NCBI RefSeq assembly: GCF_011170065.1
Contig: NZ_BLLH01000012.1
Location: forward strand, 1 to 47,942
DNA from: Pseudolactococcus insecticola
Lineage (GTDB): Bacteria > Bacillota > Bacilli > Lactobacillales > Streptococcaceae
Length of the DNA: 47,942 bases
Direction: 5' to 3'
The notes beneath the pieces were generated by a model. That model was not told where the DNA came from. It saw only the letters and a program-made list of their open reading frames with translations, and made no database searches. The translations under genes and the position numbers were made by a program. The first letter of the stretch is position 1. Each line of letters opens with the position of its first letter. Shown one piece after another: positions 41,305-47,942 of this stretch.

Positions 41305-42596
41305 TTTTCAATCTCGCCACGAATCTCAATGGCGCGCGCGTGTGCCTGCAAACCTTCGGAATAAGCAAGCGTCGTAATATCTTTCGTTGCTTTCGCAACT
41401 GCATCTTTGCTGTAATAAGTAAACTGGCTACGCTTGACAAAGTCGTAAACACCCAAGGCACTGTAAAAACGAGACGTGCCAGACGTTGGTAAAACGTGAT
41501 TTGTTCCTGCATAGTAGTCGCCAATCGGCTCTGACGTGAAATGGCCTAGGAAAATGCTCCCAGCATTTTTGATTTTTGGCAGATACTCGATAGCATTGTC
41601 CATGGCAACTTCCAGATGCTCTGGTGCGACTTCATTCATCAGCTCAAACATCTCATCGACTGAATTTGCGATAATCGTGCGACCATTGACCGAAACTGAG
41701 CTGCGCGCAATTTCTTCACGTGGCAAGGTTTGTAGCTGCTTTTCGAGCTCAATGTCAACGGCATCAGCAAGCGATTTTGAGTTTGTAACGAGAATCGCAC
41801 GGGCTAACTTATCATGTTCTGCTTGCGAAAGCAGATCTGCCGCCACATAAGCCGCATTGGCTGAATCATCTGCGATGACACCAATCTCTGACGGTCCTGC
41901 AATCATATCAATCCCAACTTGACCAAATACTTGTTTTTTAGCTGTGGCAACAAAGACATTCCCAGGCCCCGTGATTTTATCAACTTTTGGAATCGACTGC
42001 GTACCGTAAGCAAGCGCTGCGATGGCTTGTGCACCACCGACTTGATAGATTTTTGTGACACCAGCTAGCTGCGCTGCAACCAAAATCGCAGGATTGAACT
42101 TAGTTTGTGGCGGGGTCACCATGTAGATTTCTGATACGCCTGCGATTTTAGCTGGCAGGACATTCATCAGAACACTTGATGGGTACGCCGCCGTACCGCC
42201 TGGCACATAGACACCCACTTTTGCGATGGGCAAAACCAGCTGACCTCTGACGACGCCTGTTGTTTGCGCATCAACAAAGCCTGGCTCGATCTGATGCTTG
42301 TGATATGACTCGATATTTGCCTTGGCATTTTTGAGCGCTTCTAGAACATCTGCGTCGATTTCAGCAAATGCTTGATCGATGGTTTCACGTGAAACCTCAA
42401 AGTCGGTCACCGTTTGTTTATCAAATTTTTCAGAATAGGCGCGAAGCGCCGCATCCCCATTTTCACGAACATCTGCGATAATGTCTGCGACAATGCCATC
42501 AAAGTTGTCTTGTGATTTTGAGTATGCCGCATATTCGGCGTCCAAAATCTCTGAAATTTCTTTAGCTGAACCTGTCAAACGTTTCATTTTAACCAT
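41301..42596 (-). CDS. hisD: Histidinol dehydrogenase
   Basis: Zn-dependent enzyme that oxidises L-histidinol twice to L-histidine using NAD+. Conserved blocks are [19 protein letters not shown], the [12 protein letters not shown] motif and [14 protein letters not shown] place the start at 42596 ([13 protein letters not shown], 431 residues) because AAGAGGTGG lies about 8 nt upstream; the open frame extends further inside hisG. It overlaps the hisG end by 8 bp. Confidence 0.96.
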   Translation of the reverse strand: MVKMKRLTGSAKEISEILDAEYAAYSKSQDNFDGIVADIIADVRENGDAALRAYSEKFDKQTVTDFEVSRETIDQAFAEIDADVLEALKNAKANIESYHKHQIEPGFVDAQTTGVVRGQLVLPIAKVGVYVPGGTAAYPSSVLMNVLPAKIAGVSEIYMVTPPQTKFNPAILVAAQLAGVTKIYQVGGAQAIAALAYGTQSIPKVDKITGPGNVFVATAKKQVFGQVGIDMIAGPSEIGVIADDSANAAYVAADLLSQAEHDKLARAILVTNSKSLADAVDIELEKQLQTLPREEIARSSVSVNGRTIIANSVDEMFELMNEVAPEHLEVAMDNAIEYLPKIKNAGSIFLGHFTSEPIGDYYAGTNHVLPTSGTSRFYSALGVYDFVKRSQFTYYSKDAVAKATKDITTLAYSEGLQAHARAIEIRGEIEK

Positions 42597-43230
42597 TAAA
42601 AGCCACCTCTTCATTTCCAACGACCGCTTCAAGTCGGCCAATCAATGTCATAATTTCTGGATTTTTTTTGATGCTCGCGCTATTTGCAATCAACCGCGAT
42701 GACACGCGAATGATGTCCTCAAACTCGACCAAACCGTTTGCGACAAGGGTGTTGCCTGTCTCGACAATATCGACAATGGCGTCTGTCAGACCGATAACGG
42801 GTGCAATTTCGACAGAGCCTTGAATTGAGACAATCTCCACGTCCTCGTCCTTACTCCGAAAATAATCCGTTGCAATATTCGGATACTTGGTCGCAATTTT
42901 CTTCCGTTTATGATCTAGCGGGTCATAACTTGGAATACTTGCCACCGCAAACTTGCATAGACCGATATTCAAATCCAGCATCTCCAGATAACTCCCAGGA
43001 TGCTCATAAAGAACATCAGAGCCCACAACACCTAAGTCTGCAATGCCATGTTCCACATAAGTCGCAACGTCAGGCGCCTTGACCAACAAAAATCGCAAAT
43101 CCTGAGCCTTGTCAAAAAAGATTAAATTCCGACCTTTATCCGCCATAAAACTCATATCAAACCCTGCCTCAGCAAGAATTTTGACCGTGTCTTTTTCAAT
43201 TCGCCCCTTAGTCAATGCAATGGTAATCAT
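42589..43230 (-). CDS. hisG: ATP phosphoribosyltransferase, short form
   Basis: Catalyses the first step, joining PRPP and ATP, and is the point of histidine feedback. At 213 residues it is the short HisG lacking the C-terminal regulatory domain, so it needs HisZ, encoded just upstream. The motif [20 protein letters not shown] is conserved. It overlaps hisZ by 4 bp. Confidence 0.97.
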   Translation of the reverse strand: MITIALTKGRIEKDTVKILAEAGFDMSFMADKGRNLIFFDKAQDLRFLLVKAPDVATYVEHGIADLGVVGSDVLYEHPGSYLEMLDLNIGLCKFAVASIPSYDPLDHKRKKIATKYPNIATDYFRSKDEDVEIVSIQGSVEIAPVIGLTDAIVDIVETGNTLVANGLVEFEDIIRVSSRLIANSASIKKNPEIMTLIGRLEAVVGNEEVAFNG

Positions 43231-44201
43231 GCTTCTTGCCCTCCATTTTTATCAAAAATAATGCTATCACGAATTTCTTCATAGATCGCATCAACGTCAA
43301 GCGCCCAGCCAACCGCACTAATCGCACCCGCCTTCTCGTCAAAACGCTCAAAGAGCTTGTCATAACGCCCGCCACTTAAAAAGGCATAGGGCACCTTATC
43401 GCTAAAAACGCGGAACATCACACCCGTATAGTAATCACGCTTTGCAAGCATCCCCAGGTCAATGGTCGAGTTGTCAAAGCTATGGCTGAGATTTTCGATT
43501 TCCGTCAGATTCCCCAAGATGGTAGGATTGCTGACCAATTTTTTCGCCTCAGCAATCACCCGTTCTGACGGTCCAAATAACCGTGGCAGCGCCTGTAAAA
43601 AGGCGTCAAATTCACTCGGGTTTTGCTTGACAAATTCCGTCAGACCCGTAATAGACTTGTTTTTAATGCATTTTGACAACTCAGACACCTGAGCTGCATC
43701 AAATGTCGCAAAAATCGTCTGTAAAATGCCCGCATGGCTGAGCTCAATCCGATAATCCTTGACACCAGACTTTGTCAAACTCGTTTTCGCAAGGTCCAAA
43801 GCTTCAGTAATCGCCGTATCCGCATCAAATCCGATAATCTCAATTCCCGCCTGCGTTCGCTCATTTTGCAGCCCCTTGAGTTCATCGTGATTGCGAAAAA
43901 CCTTACCGCTATATGAAAACTTGACTGGCAACGTCACTTTTGTCGTTGTCACCACACGCGCAATCGCCTGTGTCACATCGGGACGCACCACCAAAAGCTC
44001 TCCATGCTTATCAAACAGATGATAATTGTGCGTATCAAGCTCATCCTCGAAAACGCCTGCATACTCAATCATCGGCGTGTCAATCCGGTTAAAGCCATTT
44101 GCCATCAGAAAATTTGCGACTCGCGTCTCGATCTGATAGACACTTCTCGCCCGTTTGAAAAGCTTGTCGTGCATTCCTGGTGCCAGTTGTTTCTTTTTCA
44201 T
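43227..44201 (-). CDS. hisZ: ATP phosphoribosyltransferase regulatory subunit
   Basis: Histidyl-tRNA synthetase paralogue of 324 residues that pairs with short HisG and carries feedback regulation; it does not charge tRNA. The class II-like blocks [27 protein letters not shown] and [13 protein letters not shown] are present, and there is no anticodon-binding domain. The ATG at 44201 has AGGAGAT upstream and overlaps the hisC stop. Confidence 0.95.
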   Translation of the reverse strand: MKKKQLAPGMHDKLFKRARSVYQIETRVANFLMANGFNRIDTPMIEYAGVFEDELDTHNYHLFDKHGELLVVRPDVTQAIARVVTTTKVTLPVKFSYSGKVFRNHDELKGLQNERTQAGIEIIGFDADTAITEALDLAKTSLTKSGVKDYRIELSHAGILQTIFATFDAAQVSELSKCIKNKSITGLTEFVKQNPSEFDAFLQALPRLFGPSERVIAEAKKLVSNPTILGNLTEIENLSHSFDNSTIDLGMLAKRDYYTGVMFRVFSDKVPYAFLSGGRYDKLFERFDEKAGAISAVGWALDVDAIYEEIRDSIIFDKNGGQEA

Positions 44202-45247
44202 CAAAATACATCTCCTATTACTTGAACGACTTTTGCCATCTCGTCTTGTGTCCCGATAGAGATTCGCAGATAGTCGCTCAACCGTGTTGTGCCACCAAAA
44301 TAGCGCACATAGATTTTTTTACTTTGCAAAAATGCAAACAGATCCGCCGCAGAAATTCCCGCAGGCTTGGTCAAAATAAAGTTGGTCTGAGACGGCAAAA
44401 CGTCAAATCCGAGTGCACGCAACTCATCAGAAAACCAATCTCTCGTCTCAGCGATTTCATGATTGACCTGCGCATAGTAAGCCACATCCTCAGTAGCAGC
44501 AAGGGCAAGTCTTTCCGCCACCATGTCCACCGAGTAGGGATTGTAGGAGTTTTTTACCGCATTTAGGACCGCCATCAGCTTGGGTGAACCGATACCATAA
44601 CCCACGCGCAAGCCCGCAAGCGCCGCGTCTTTTGAAAATGTTCGTGTGATAAAGATATTCTCGTATTTTTTGAGTAACGGTAGGGCACTTTCTCCCCCGA
44701 AATTGATATAGGCTTCATCGATAATAACCACCATATCTTGATTGGCAGCAACGATTTTCTCAACCTCATCCAAAGTCTTATGAATTCCCGTCGGTGCATT
44801 AGGATTTGTCAAGACGATGCCGCCATTATCACGTCCAATATAGTCAGACGTCACAATCTCAAAGTCATCAGACAAGTCAACCTCAGTAAACGGAATCCTA
44901 AAAAGCTCTGCCCAGACCTTGTAAAAACCATACGTCACATCTGGAAACAAAATCGGCGCATCAGAATTGAAAAAACTCAAAAACGCCAATGCCAAAATAT
45001 CGTCAGAACCATTACCAATAATAAGCTGATCGCGTGAAACGCCCAGATTTTTAGCCAACGCATCACGCAAGTCATCGTTTGTCAAAGATGAATAACGGCG
45101 TAAGTTATTCGCATCAAAATCTGACAAAGCCTTTATCACACGTGGACTCGGCGCAAATGCGTTTTCGTTTGTGTTGATTTTGATGATATTTTTTTCTTGC
45201 GGCTGCGCTCCCGCAACATACGGCGCAATCTTTCTCAGACCTTTCAT
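44201..45247 (-). CDS. hisC: Histidinol-phosphate aminotransferase
   Basis: PLP enzyme of the fold-I aminotransferases that converts imidazole-acetol phosphate to histidinol phosphate. The PLP Lys is in [16 protein letters not shown]. The N-terminus [13 protein letters not shown] and FAPSPRV are family-typical. The start at 45247 (348 residues) follows an AAAGGAGG site. It is the first gene of the his operon, behind the His T-box leader. Confidence 0.96.
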   Translation of the reverse strand: MKGLRKIAPYVAGAQPQEKNIIKINTNENAFAPSPRVIKALSDFDANNLRRYSSLTNDDLRDALAKNLGVSRDQLIIGNGSDDILALAFLSFFNSDAPILFPDVTYGFYKVWAELFRIPFTEVDLSDDFEIVTSDYIGRDNGGIVLTNPNAPTGIHKTLDEVEKIVAANQDMVVIIDEAYINFGGESALPLLKKYENIFITRTFSKDAALAGLRVGYGIGSPKLMAVLNAVKNSYNPYSVDMVAERLALAATEDVAYYAQVNHEIAETRDWFSDELRALGFDVLPSQTNFILTKPAGISAADLFAFLQSKKIYVRYFGGTTRLSDYLRISIGTQDEMAKVVQVIGDVF

Positions 45248-45296
45248 GATAATGCCTCCTTTATCAGCCAAGCTCGCTCTAATTCGACGATTTTAG

Positions 45297-45547
45297 CAAA
45301 AAACGCCCGTGTGAAATTTCTTCACAAGGACGTTTGAACGTGGTGCCACCTTTATTCAAAACGACGTCACCGCCGCTTTCTCAGCGAGTTTTTACAAACT
45401 CTGTCATTAACGCTGACCACGTTCTTGCTTACTTGAGTTCAGCAAAACTCTCAGGAATGTGTAACTTCTGATTAGACACGTTTTTTCACCACCAAACGCT
45501 CTCTGCCGACTCATCAGAAGTCTCTTTCCATCGTCGATTTTTCTATT
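45297..45547 (-). promoter_or_regulatory. T-box riboswitch for histidine (his operon leader)
   Basis: The T-box core AAGGTGGCACCACG is at 45339-45352 on the minus strand. Stem I is formed by ACTTCTGAT pairing with ATCAGAAGT. The next bases give the specifier CAC (His codon, 45459-45461) followed by a purine, as the family requires. A terminator at 45297-45333 (ACGTCC/GGGCGT with TGTGAA/TTTCACA, then six T) can be replaced by an antiterminator that holds uncharged tRNA-His. The leader of about 300 nt runs from the promoter to hisC. Confidence 0.93.
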
Positions 45548-45553
45548 GACTTC

Positions 45554-45582
45554 ATTTTACTAGAAAATTCAGAAAATAGCAA
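45554..45582 (-). promoter_or_regulatory. Promoter of the his operon
   Basis: Minus-strand -35 TTGCTA (45577-45582), 17-bp spacer, -10 TAAAAT (45554-45559). Predicted start is about 45547. Confidence 0.7.
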
Positions 45583-45638
45583 GCATTTATATGCGACGAG
45601 TAATCGCAGGAGCAAGCATTTATTGTGCGACGAGTAAT
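45581..45638. repeat. Two-copy direct repeat upstream of the his promoter
   Basis: A block of about 24 bp (AAGCATTTAT, a short variable spacer, then GCGACGAGTAAT) occurs twice, starting at 45581 and 45614, with a 33-bp period. It lies in the gap between ytqB and the his promoter; the -35 touches the first copy. Confidence 0.85.
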
Positions 45639-45646
45639 TTACCTAC

Positions 45647-46186
45647 TCACCGCTTCTCAATCATCACCAAAAACGGCGGCTGGTTCACCTGGTTAAGACT
45701 ACCATACTGCATGACCTGAAAAGTTTGCTGAGGCAAAGCTGACACAAAATCAACAACCGCATCACGCTCATCAATACCTCCCTCATGACCATAATAAATC
45801 ATCACAGCAATCCGACCGCCCTTTACAAGCAGATCAAGCAAGCTTTCAAGTGCTTGCAACGTCGTCTCAGCATGCGTGATGACTTGCTTATCCGACTTTG
45901 GTAGATAGCCCAAGTTGAAAATACCAGCTTTTATCGGCACTTTGACATAGTTTGTCACATGTTCATGCCCAGATAAAATCAACTCTGCTGAAACATTTCC
46001 CTTTTCAAGTAAGGCTTGCGTCATTTCAAGTGCCTGCGCCTGCACGTCAAATGCAACAACTTTAGCGCCTAATTTCGCTAAAAAAACCGTATCATACCCC
46101 TGCCCCATAGTTGCATCAACGACTGTATCACCAACTTCGATGACCGCCTCTAGCAACTCATGCGCCAAATCTAGTGGTCTTAACAT
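45647..46186 (-). CDS. ytqB: SAM methyltransferase YtqB/MnmM (tRNA wobble uridine)
   Basis: Class I methyltransferase of 179 residues. Motif I is VVDATMGQGYDTVFLA, followed by FNLGYLPKSDK. It matches the YtqB family, reported to add the methyl group that turns nm5s2U into mnm5s2U at tRNA position 34 in Gram-positives (MnmM). It overlaps the ytqA-like gene by 7 bp, the same pairing as in Bacillus. Confidence 0.85.
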   Translation of the reverse strand: MLRPLDLAHELLEAVIEVGDTVVDATMGQGYDTVFLAKLGAKVVAFDVQAQALEMTQALLEKGNVSAELILSGHEHVTNYVKVPIKAGIFNLGYLPKSDKQVITHAETTLQALESLLDLLVKGGRIAVMIYYGHEGGIDERDAVVDFVSALPQQTFQVMQYGSLNQVNQPPFLVMIEKR

Positions 46187-47097
46187 GCCTTATCTCCTTG
46201 CACAGCACCTCGGCGCGTCATTTCTGCGTCAATGGCGTTCAGCACTTCCCATTTTTTCAAACTCCACATTGGCCCTATCAATAATTCACGTGGCGCATCC
46301 CCCGTCAACCGGTGAATCGAAATCTCCCGTGGAATGATCTCCAGTTGATCACAGATAACAGTAACATAATCATCAAATCGCATCAACTGCAAGTCGCCTC
46401 GATGGAAGTCATGCTGCATCCGCGTCCCTTTCATCAGATGTAGCAAATGTAGCTTGATGCCCTGAATATCAGAATCCGTGACCACACGGCGAACATTTTC
46501 CACCATCATTTCTAGCGTTTCACCATGCAATCCATTGATCAGATGAACACAGACCAAAATGCCACGAGCTCGCAAATTCGCCACAGCATCAAGATAAGTC
46601 TGATAATCGTGCGCTCGGTTGATCTTATCGCTCGTCGCCTGATAGGTCGTCTGCAAACCAAGCTCCACCCAAACCGTCATACGATCATTGAGCTCAGACA
46701 AATAGTCCAGCACATCTTCAGGCAAACAGTCAGGCCGTGTCCCAATGTTGATACCCACCACATCAGGTCGATTTACCGCCTGCTCAAAACGCTCCCGCAA
46801 GATTTCAACAGGCGCATGGGTATTCGTGAAATTTTGAAAATAAGCAATATATTTTTTAACACCTGGCCACTTCTGATGCAAAAATTCAACTTCCTTATCA
46901 AACTGGACAGGAATCGGCTCATCTGGGGCCACAATCGCATCACCAGAGCCTGAAACCGTACAAAAAGTACAGCCCCCATGCGCTACAGTTCCATCTCGAT
47001 TTGGACAATCAAACCCGCCATCAATCGGCACCTTAAAAATCTTCTCCCCAAAACTATCACGCAAATAATCATTCCATGTCGTATATCGTTTGCTCAT
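46180..47097 (-). CDS. ytqA: Radical SAM protein YtqA/MnmL (TIGR01212 family)
   Basis: A 305-residue radical SAM enzyme with the Fe-S ligands Cys31, Cys43 and Cys46 (CPNRDGTVAHGGCTFC). The family has an unusual cysteine spacing. YtqA is reported to act before YtqB in making mnm5s2U in tRNA (MnmL). I choose the ATG at 47097; AAAGGTGA upstream overlaps the PAP2 gene stop, so translation may be coupled. A GTG three codons earlier is less likely. Confidence 0.85.
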   Translation of the reverse strand: MSKRYTTWNDYLRDSFGEKIFKVPIDGGFDCPNRDGTVAHGGCTFCTVSGSGDAIVAPDEPIPVQFDKEVEFLHQKWPGVKKYIAYFQNFTNTHAPVEILRERFEQAVNRPDVVGINIGTRPDCLPEDVLDYLSELNDRMTVWVELGLQTTYQATSDKINRAHDYQTYLDAVANLRARGILVCVHLINGLHGETLEMMVENVRRVVTDSDIQGIKLHLLHLMKGTRMQHDFHRGDLQLMRFDDYVTVICDQLEIIPREISIHRLTGDAPRELLIGPMWSLKKWEVLNAIDAEMTRRGAVQGDKAC

Positions 47098-47102
47098 CAT
47101 AT

Positions 47103-47753
47103 TCACCTTTGAACCCCTTTAAACCGCCACTTAAATCGAATTTCATCATAAAAAGGAAAAGTTGCAAGCAGTAAACTAGCGCCAAGCAACCAGCCACCTA
47201 AAATATCCGTCGGAAAATGGACCCCCAGATAAATCCGCGATAAACCGATTAAGACAATGATAATGCTGAATATCACACGAACAAGCCATTTTAGCTCTGA
47301 TGACTGTAGTCGCTGACATATTAGCACCATTAATGCACCATATAAAACAATACTTGCACTGGCATGGCCAGACGGAAAGCTCAAGCCATTTTCAACAACC
47401 AAATGTTTCAAACTAGGCCGAGTACGCCCATAAACACCTTTCAAAAATTGAACCAGCAGCGCCACAACTATCACATTACCCACAAGAAAGATAACTTCCA
47501 CATACCATTTCTTGAAAATAAAGAAAAAAAGACAAAGTATCACGATTACAGGTACAAAAATATAACCACCAAAATTAGTTACAAAGCGAAAAAAATGAGT
47601 CATGTTCGCAGACATCCAGCTCCTAACCGCAGATTGAACACTACTATCCACGCCATGCAAAGTATCTGGATAAAATTTCACCAAATACCCCAACATGACA
47701 AATAAAACTAGCCCAAAACTAGCATATAAATGATAAGATTTTTTCAGTTTCAT
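47103..47753 (-). CDS. PAP2-family membrane phosphatase
   Basis: A 216-residue membrane protein with about six helices. The phosphatase motifs are complete: K-x6-RP in KGVYGRTRP, PSGH in SFPSGHASA and SR-x5-H-x3-D in SRIYLGVHFPTD. It may recycle undecaprenyl pyrophosphate or act on phosphatidic acid or PG phosphate; the substrate is not decidable. The start at 47753 (MKLKKSYHLY) lies six bases after an extended -10, so the GGAGAG there probably falls outside the mRNA. It is followed by ytqA and ytqB. Confidence 0.9.
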   Translation of the reverse strand: MKLKKSYHLYASFGLVLFVMLGYLVKFYPDTLHGVDSSVQSAVRSWMSANMTHFFRFVTNFGGYIFVPVIVILCLFFFIFKKWYVEVIFLVGNVIVVALLVQFLKGVYGRTRPSLKHLVVENGLSFPSGHASASIVLYGALMVLICQRLQSSELKWLVRVIFSIIIVLIGLSRIYLGVHFPTDILGGWLLGASLLLATFPFYDEIRFKWRFKGVQR

Positions 47754-47759
47754 CTCTCC

Positions 47760-47767
47760 ATTATAAC
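47760..47767 (-). promoter_or_regulatory. Extended -10 promoter of the PAP2-ytqA-ytqB unit
   Basis: TGTTATAAT (TATAAT at 47760-47765) directly follows the T-tract of the rrn/tRNA-Asn terminator and ends six bases before the ATG. Confidence 0.7.
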
Positions 47768-47800
47768 AAAAAAACACATCTATTGAAACAATAGATGTGT
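47767..47800 (-). terminator. Terminator of the rRNA-tRNA operon
   Basis: ACACATCTATTG pairs perfectly with CAATAGATGTGT across a three-base loop, followed by seven T on the minus strand. Confidence 0.95.
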
Positions 47801-47815
47801 CAGTATTATTTATGA

Positions 47816-47889
47816 CTCCGCTTGCAAGACTCGAACTTGCGACATCATGATTAACAGTCATGCGCTACTACCAACTGAGCTAAAGCGGA
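47816..47889 (-). tRNA. tRNA-Asn (anticodon GTT)
   Basis: A 74-nt cloverleaf: acceptor TCCGCTT/AAGCGGA, D loop with AGTTGGTAGTAGC, anticodon arm CATGA-CTGTTAA-TCATG with anticodon GTT, T arm with GTTCGAGTC. It starts 4 bp after the 5S gene, so it is the terminal gene of an rRNA operon. Confidence 0.97.
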
Positions 47890-47893
47890 ATAA

Positions 47894-47942
47894 GCTTGGC
47901 ACCGACCATATCTCACAGGGGGCAACCCCCAACTACTTCCGG
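47894..47942 (-). rRNA. 5S ribosomal RNA, 3' part (cut by the window edge)
   Basis: The minus strand reads the 3' half of a lactococcal/streptococcal 5S rRNA, with GTAGTTGGGGGTTGCCCCC, GAGATATGG and the 3' end GGTGCCAAGC. About 49 nt are inside the window; the 5' part lies beyond the right edge. Confidence 0.9.

Overview
The window looks like a chromosomal segment of a low-GC Gram-positive bacterium of the Streptococcaceae, most likely Lactococcus or a close relative. The reasons are protein resemblance (PurR, a GlcU-type glucose permease, an HtrA with a membrane anchor), streptococcal gene neighbourhoods (purR/fusA/rpsG/rpsL, rlmH/htrA, rnhC/lepB, a CpoA-like glycosyltransferase pair followed by a DUF1797 gene), Shine-Dalgarno sites of the AGGAGG type and cre, PurBox and T-box regulatory sites. 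No species can be named from sequence reading alone. No prophage, insertion sequence or CRISPR array is visible.

The segment appears to lie between two rRNA operons, both on the minus strand. The right edge is the 3' part of a 5S rRNA gene followed by tRNA-Asn and a terminator. The left edge carries two tandem TTGACA promoters with A/T-rich upstream elements, firing out of the window, as expected for an rrn operon. Layout from left to right: purR and the str genes fusA, rpsG and rpsL (minus, with a long structured leader); dacA (plus); an AEC-family permease; a cellobiose/beta-glucoside PTS unit (EIIC plus 6-phospho-beta-glucosidase) with a cre site; a MarR-controlled heterodimeric ABC multidrug exporter; corA; glcU with a cre-like site; guaB; rlmH, an AlkD-like gene and a DUF1275 gene; a dense DnaA-box cluster; htrA; a small unknown gene; tRNA-Glu; two glycolipid glycosyltransferases with a DUF1797 gene; an orphan FtsX-like membrane gene; trmN6-like and GIY-YIG genes; a PEBP-family gene; a PF06541-type membrane gene; divergent lysE and marR; rplM and rpsI with a leader; rnhC and lepB.

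The most accessory-looking part is 31973-37179: two translationally coupled genes for large secreted surface proteins. One has Ig-like/MucBP features but no wall anchor. The other has an LPxTG anchor on a long Pro/Ser/Thr/Glu stalk built from near-identical 246-bp repeats arranged as a 492-bp higher-order repeat. Next comes a complete, tightly overlapped histidine operon (hisC-Z-G-D-serB-like-B-H-A-F-I-E) under a His T-box. It has no recognisable dedicated histidinol-phosphatase, so the HAD phosphatase inside it is the natural candidate. The window ends with the tRNA-modification pair ytqA/ytqB and a PAP2 phosphatase.

The most unusual window-wide pattern is promoter architecture. At least seven transcription units have an extended -10 (TGN followed by TATAAT or TAAGAT) ending only 6-8 nt before the start codon, which predicts leaderless mRNAs. 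Several of these promoters sit directly in or behind the U-tract of the upstream gene's terminator. Other notable items are the DnaA-box array between rlmH and htrA, a gene fusion that keeps the ribosome-binding site of its second partner as a linker, and an uncharacterised structured leader before rpsL. No tool was run; all positions come from reading the sequence and all family assignments from recognised motifs.
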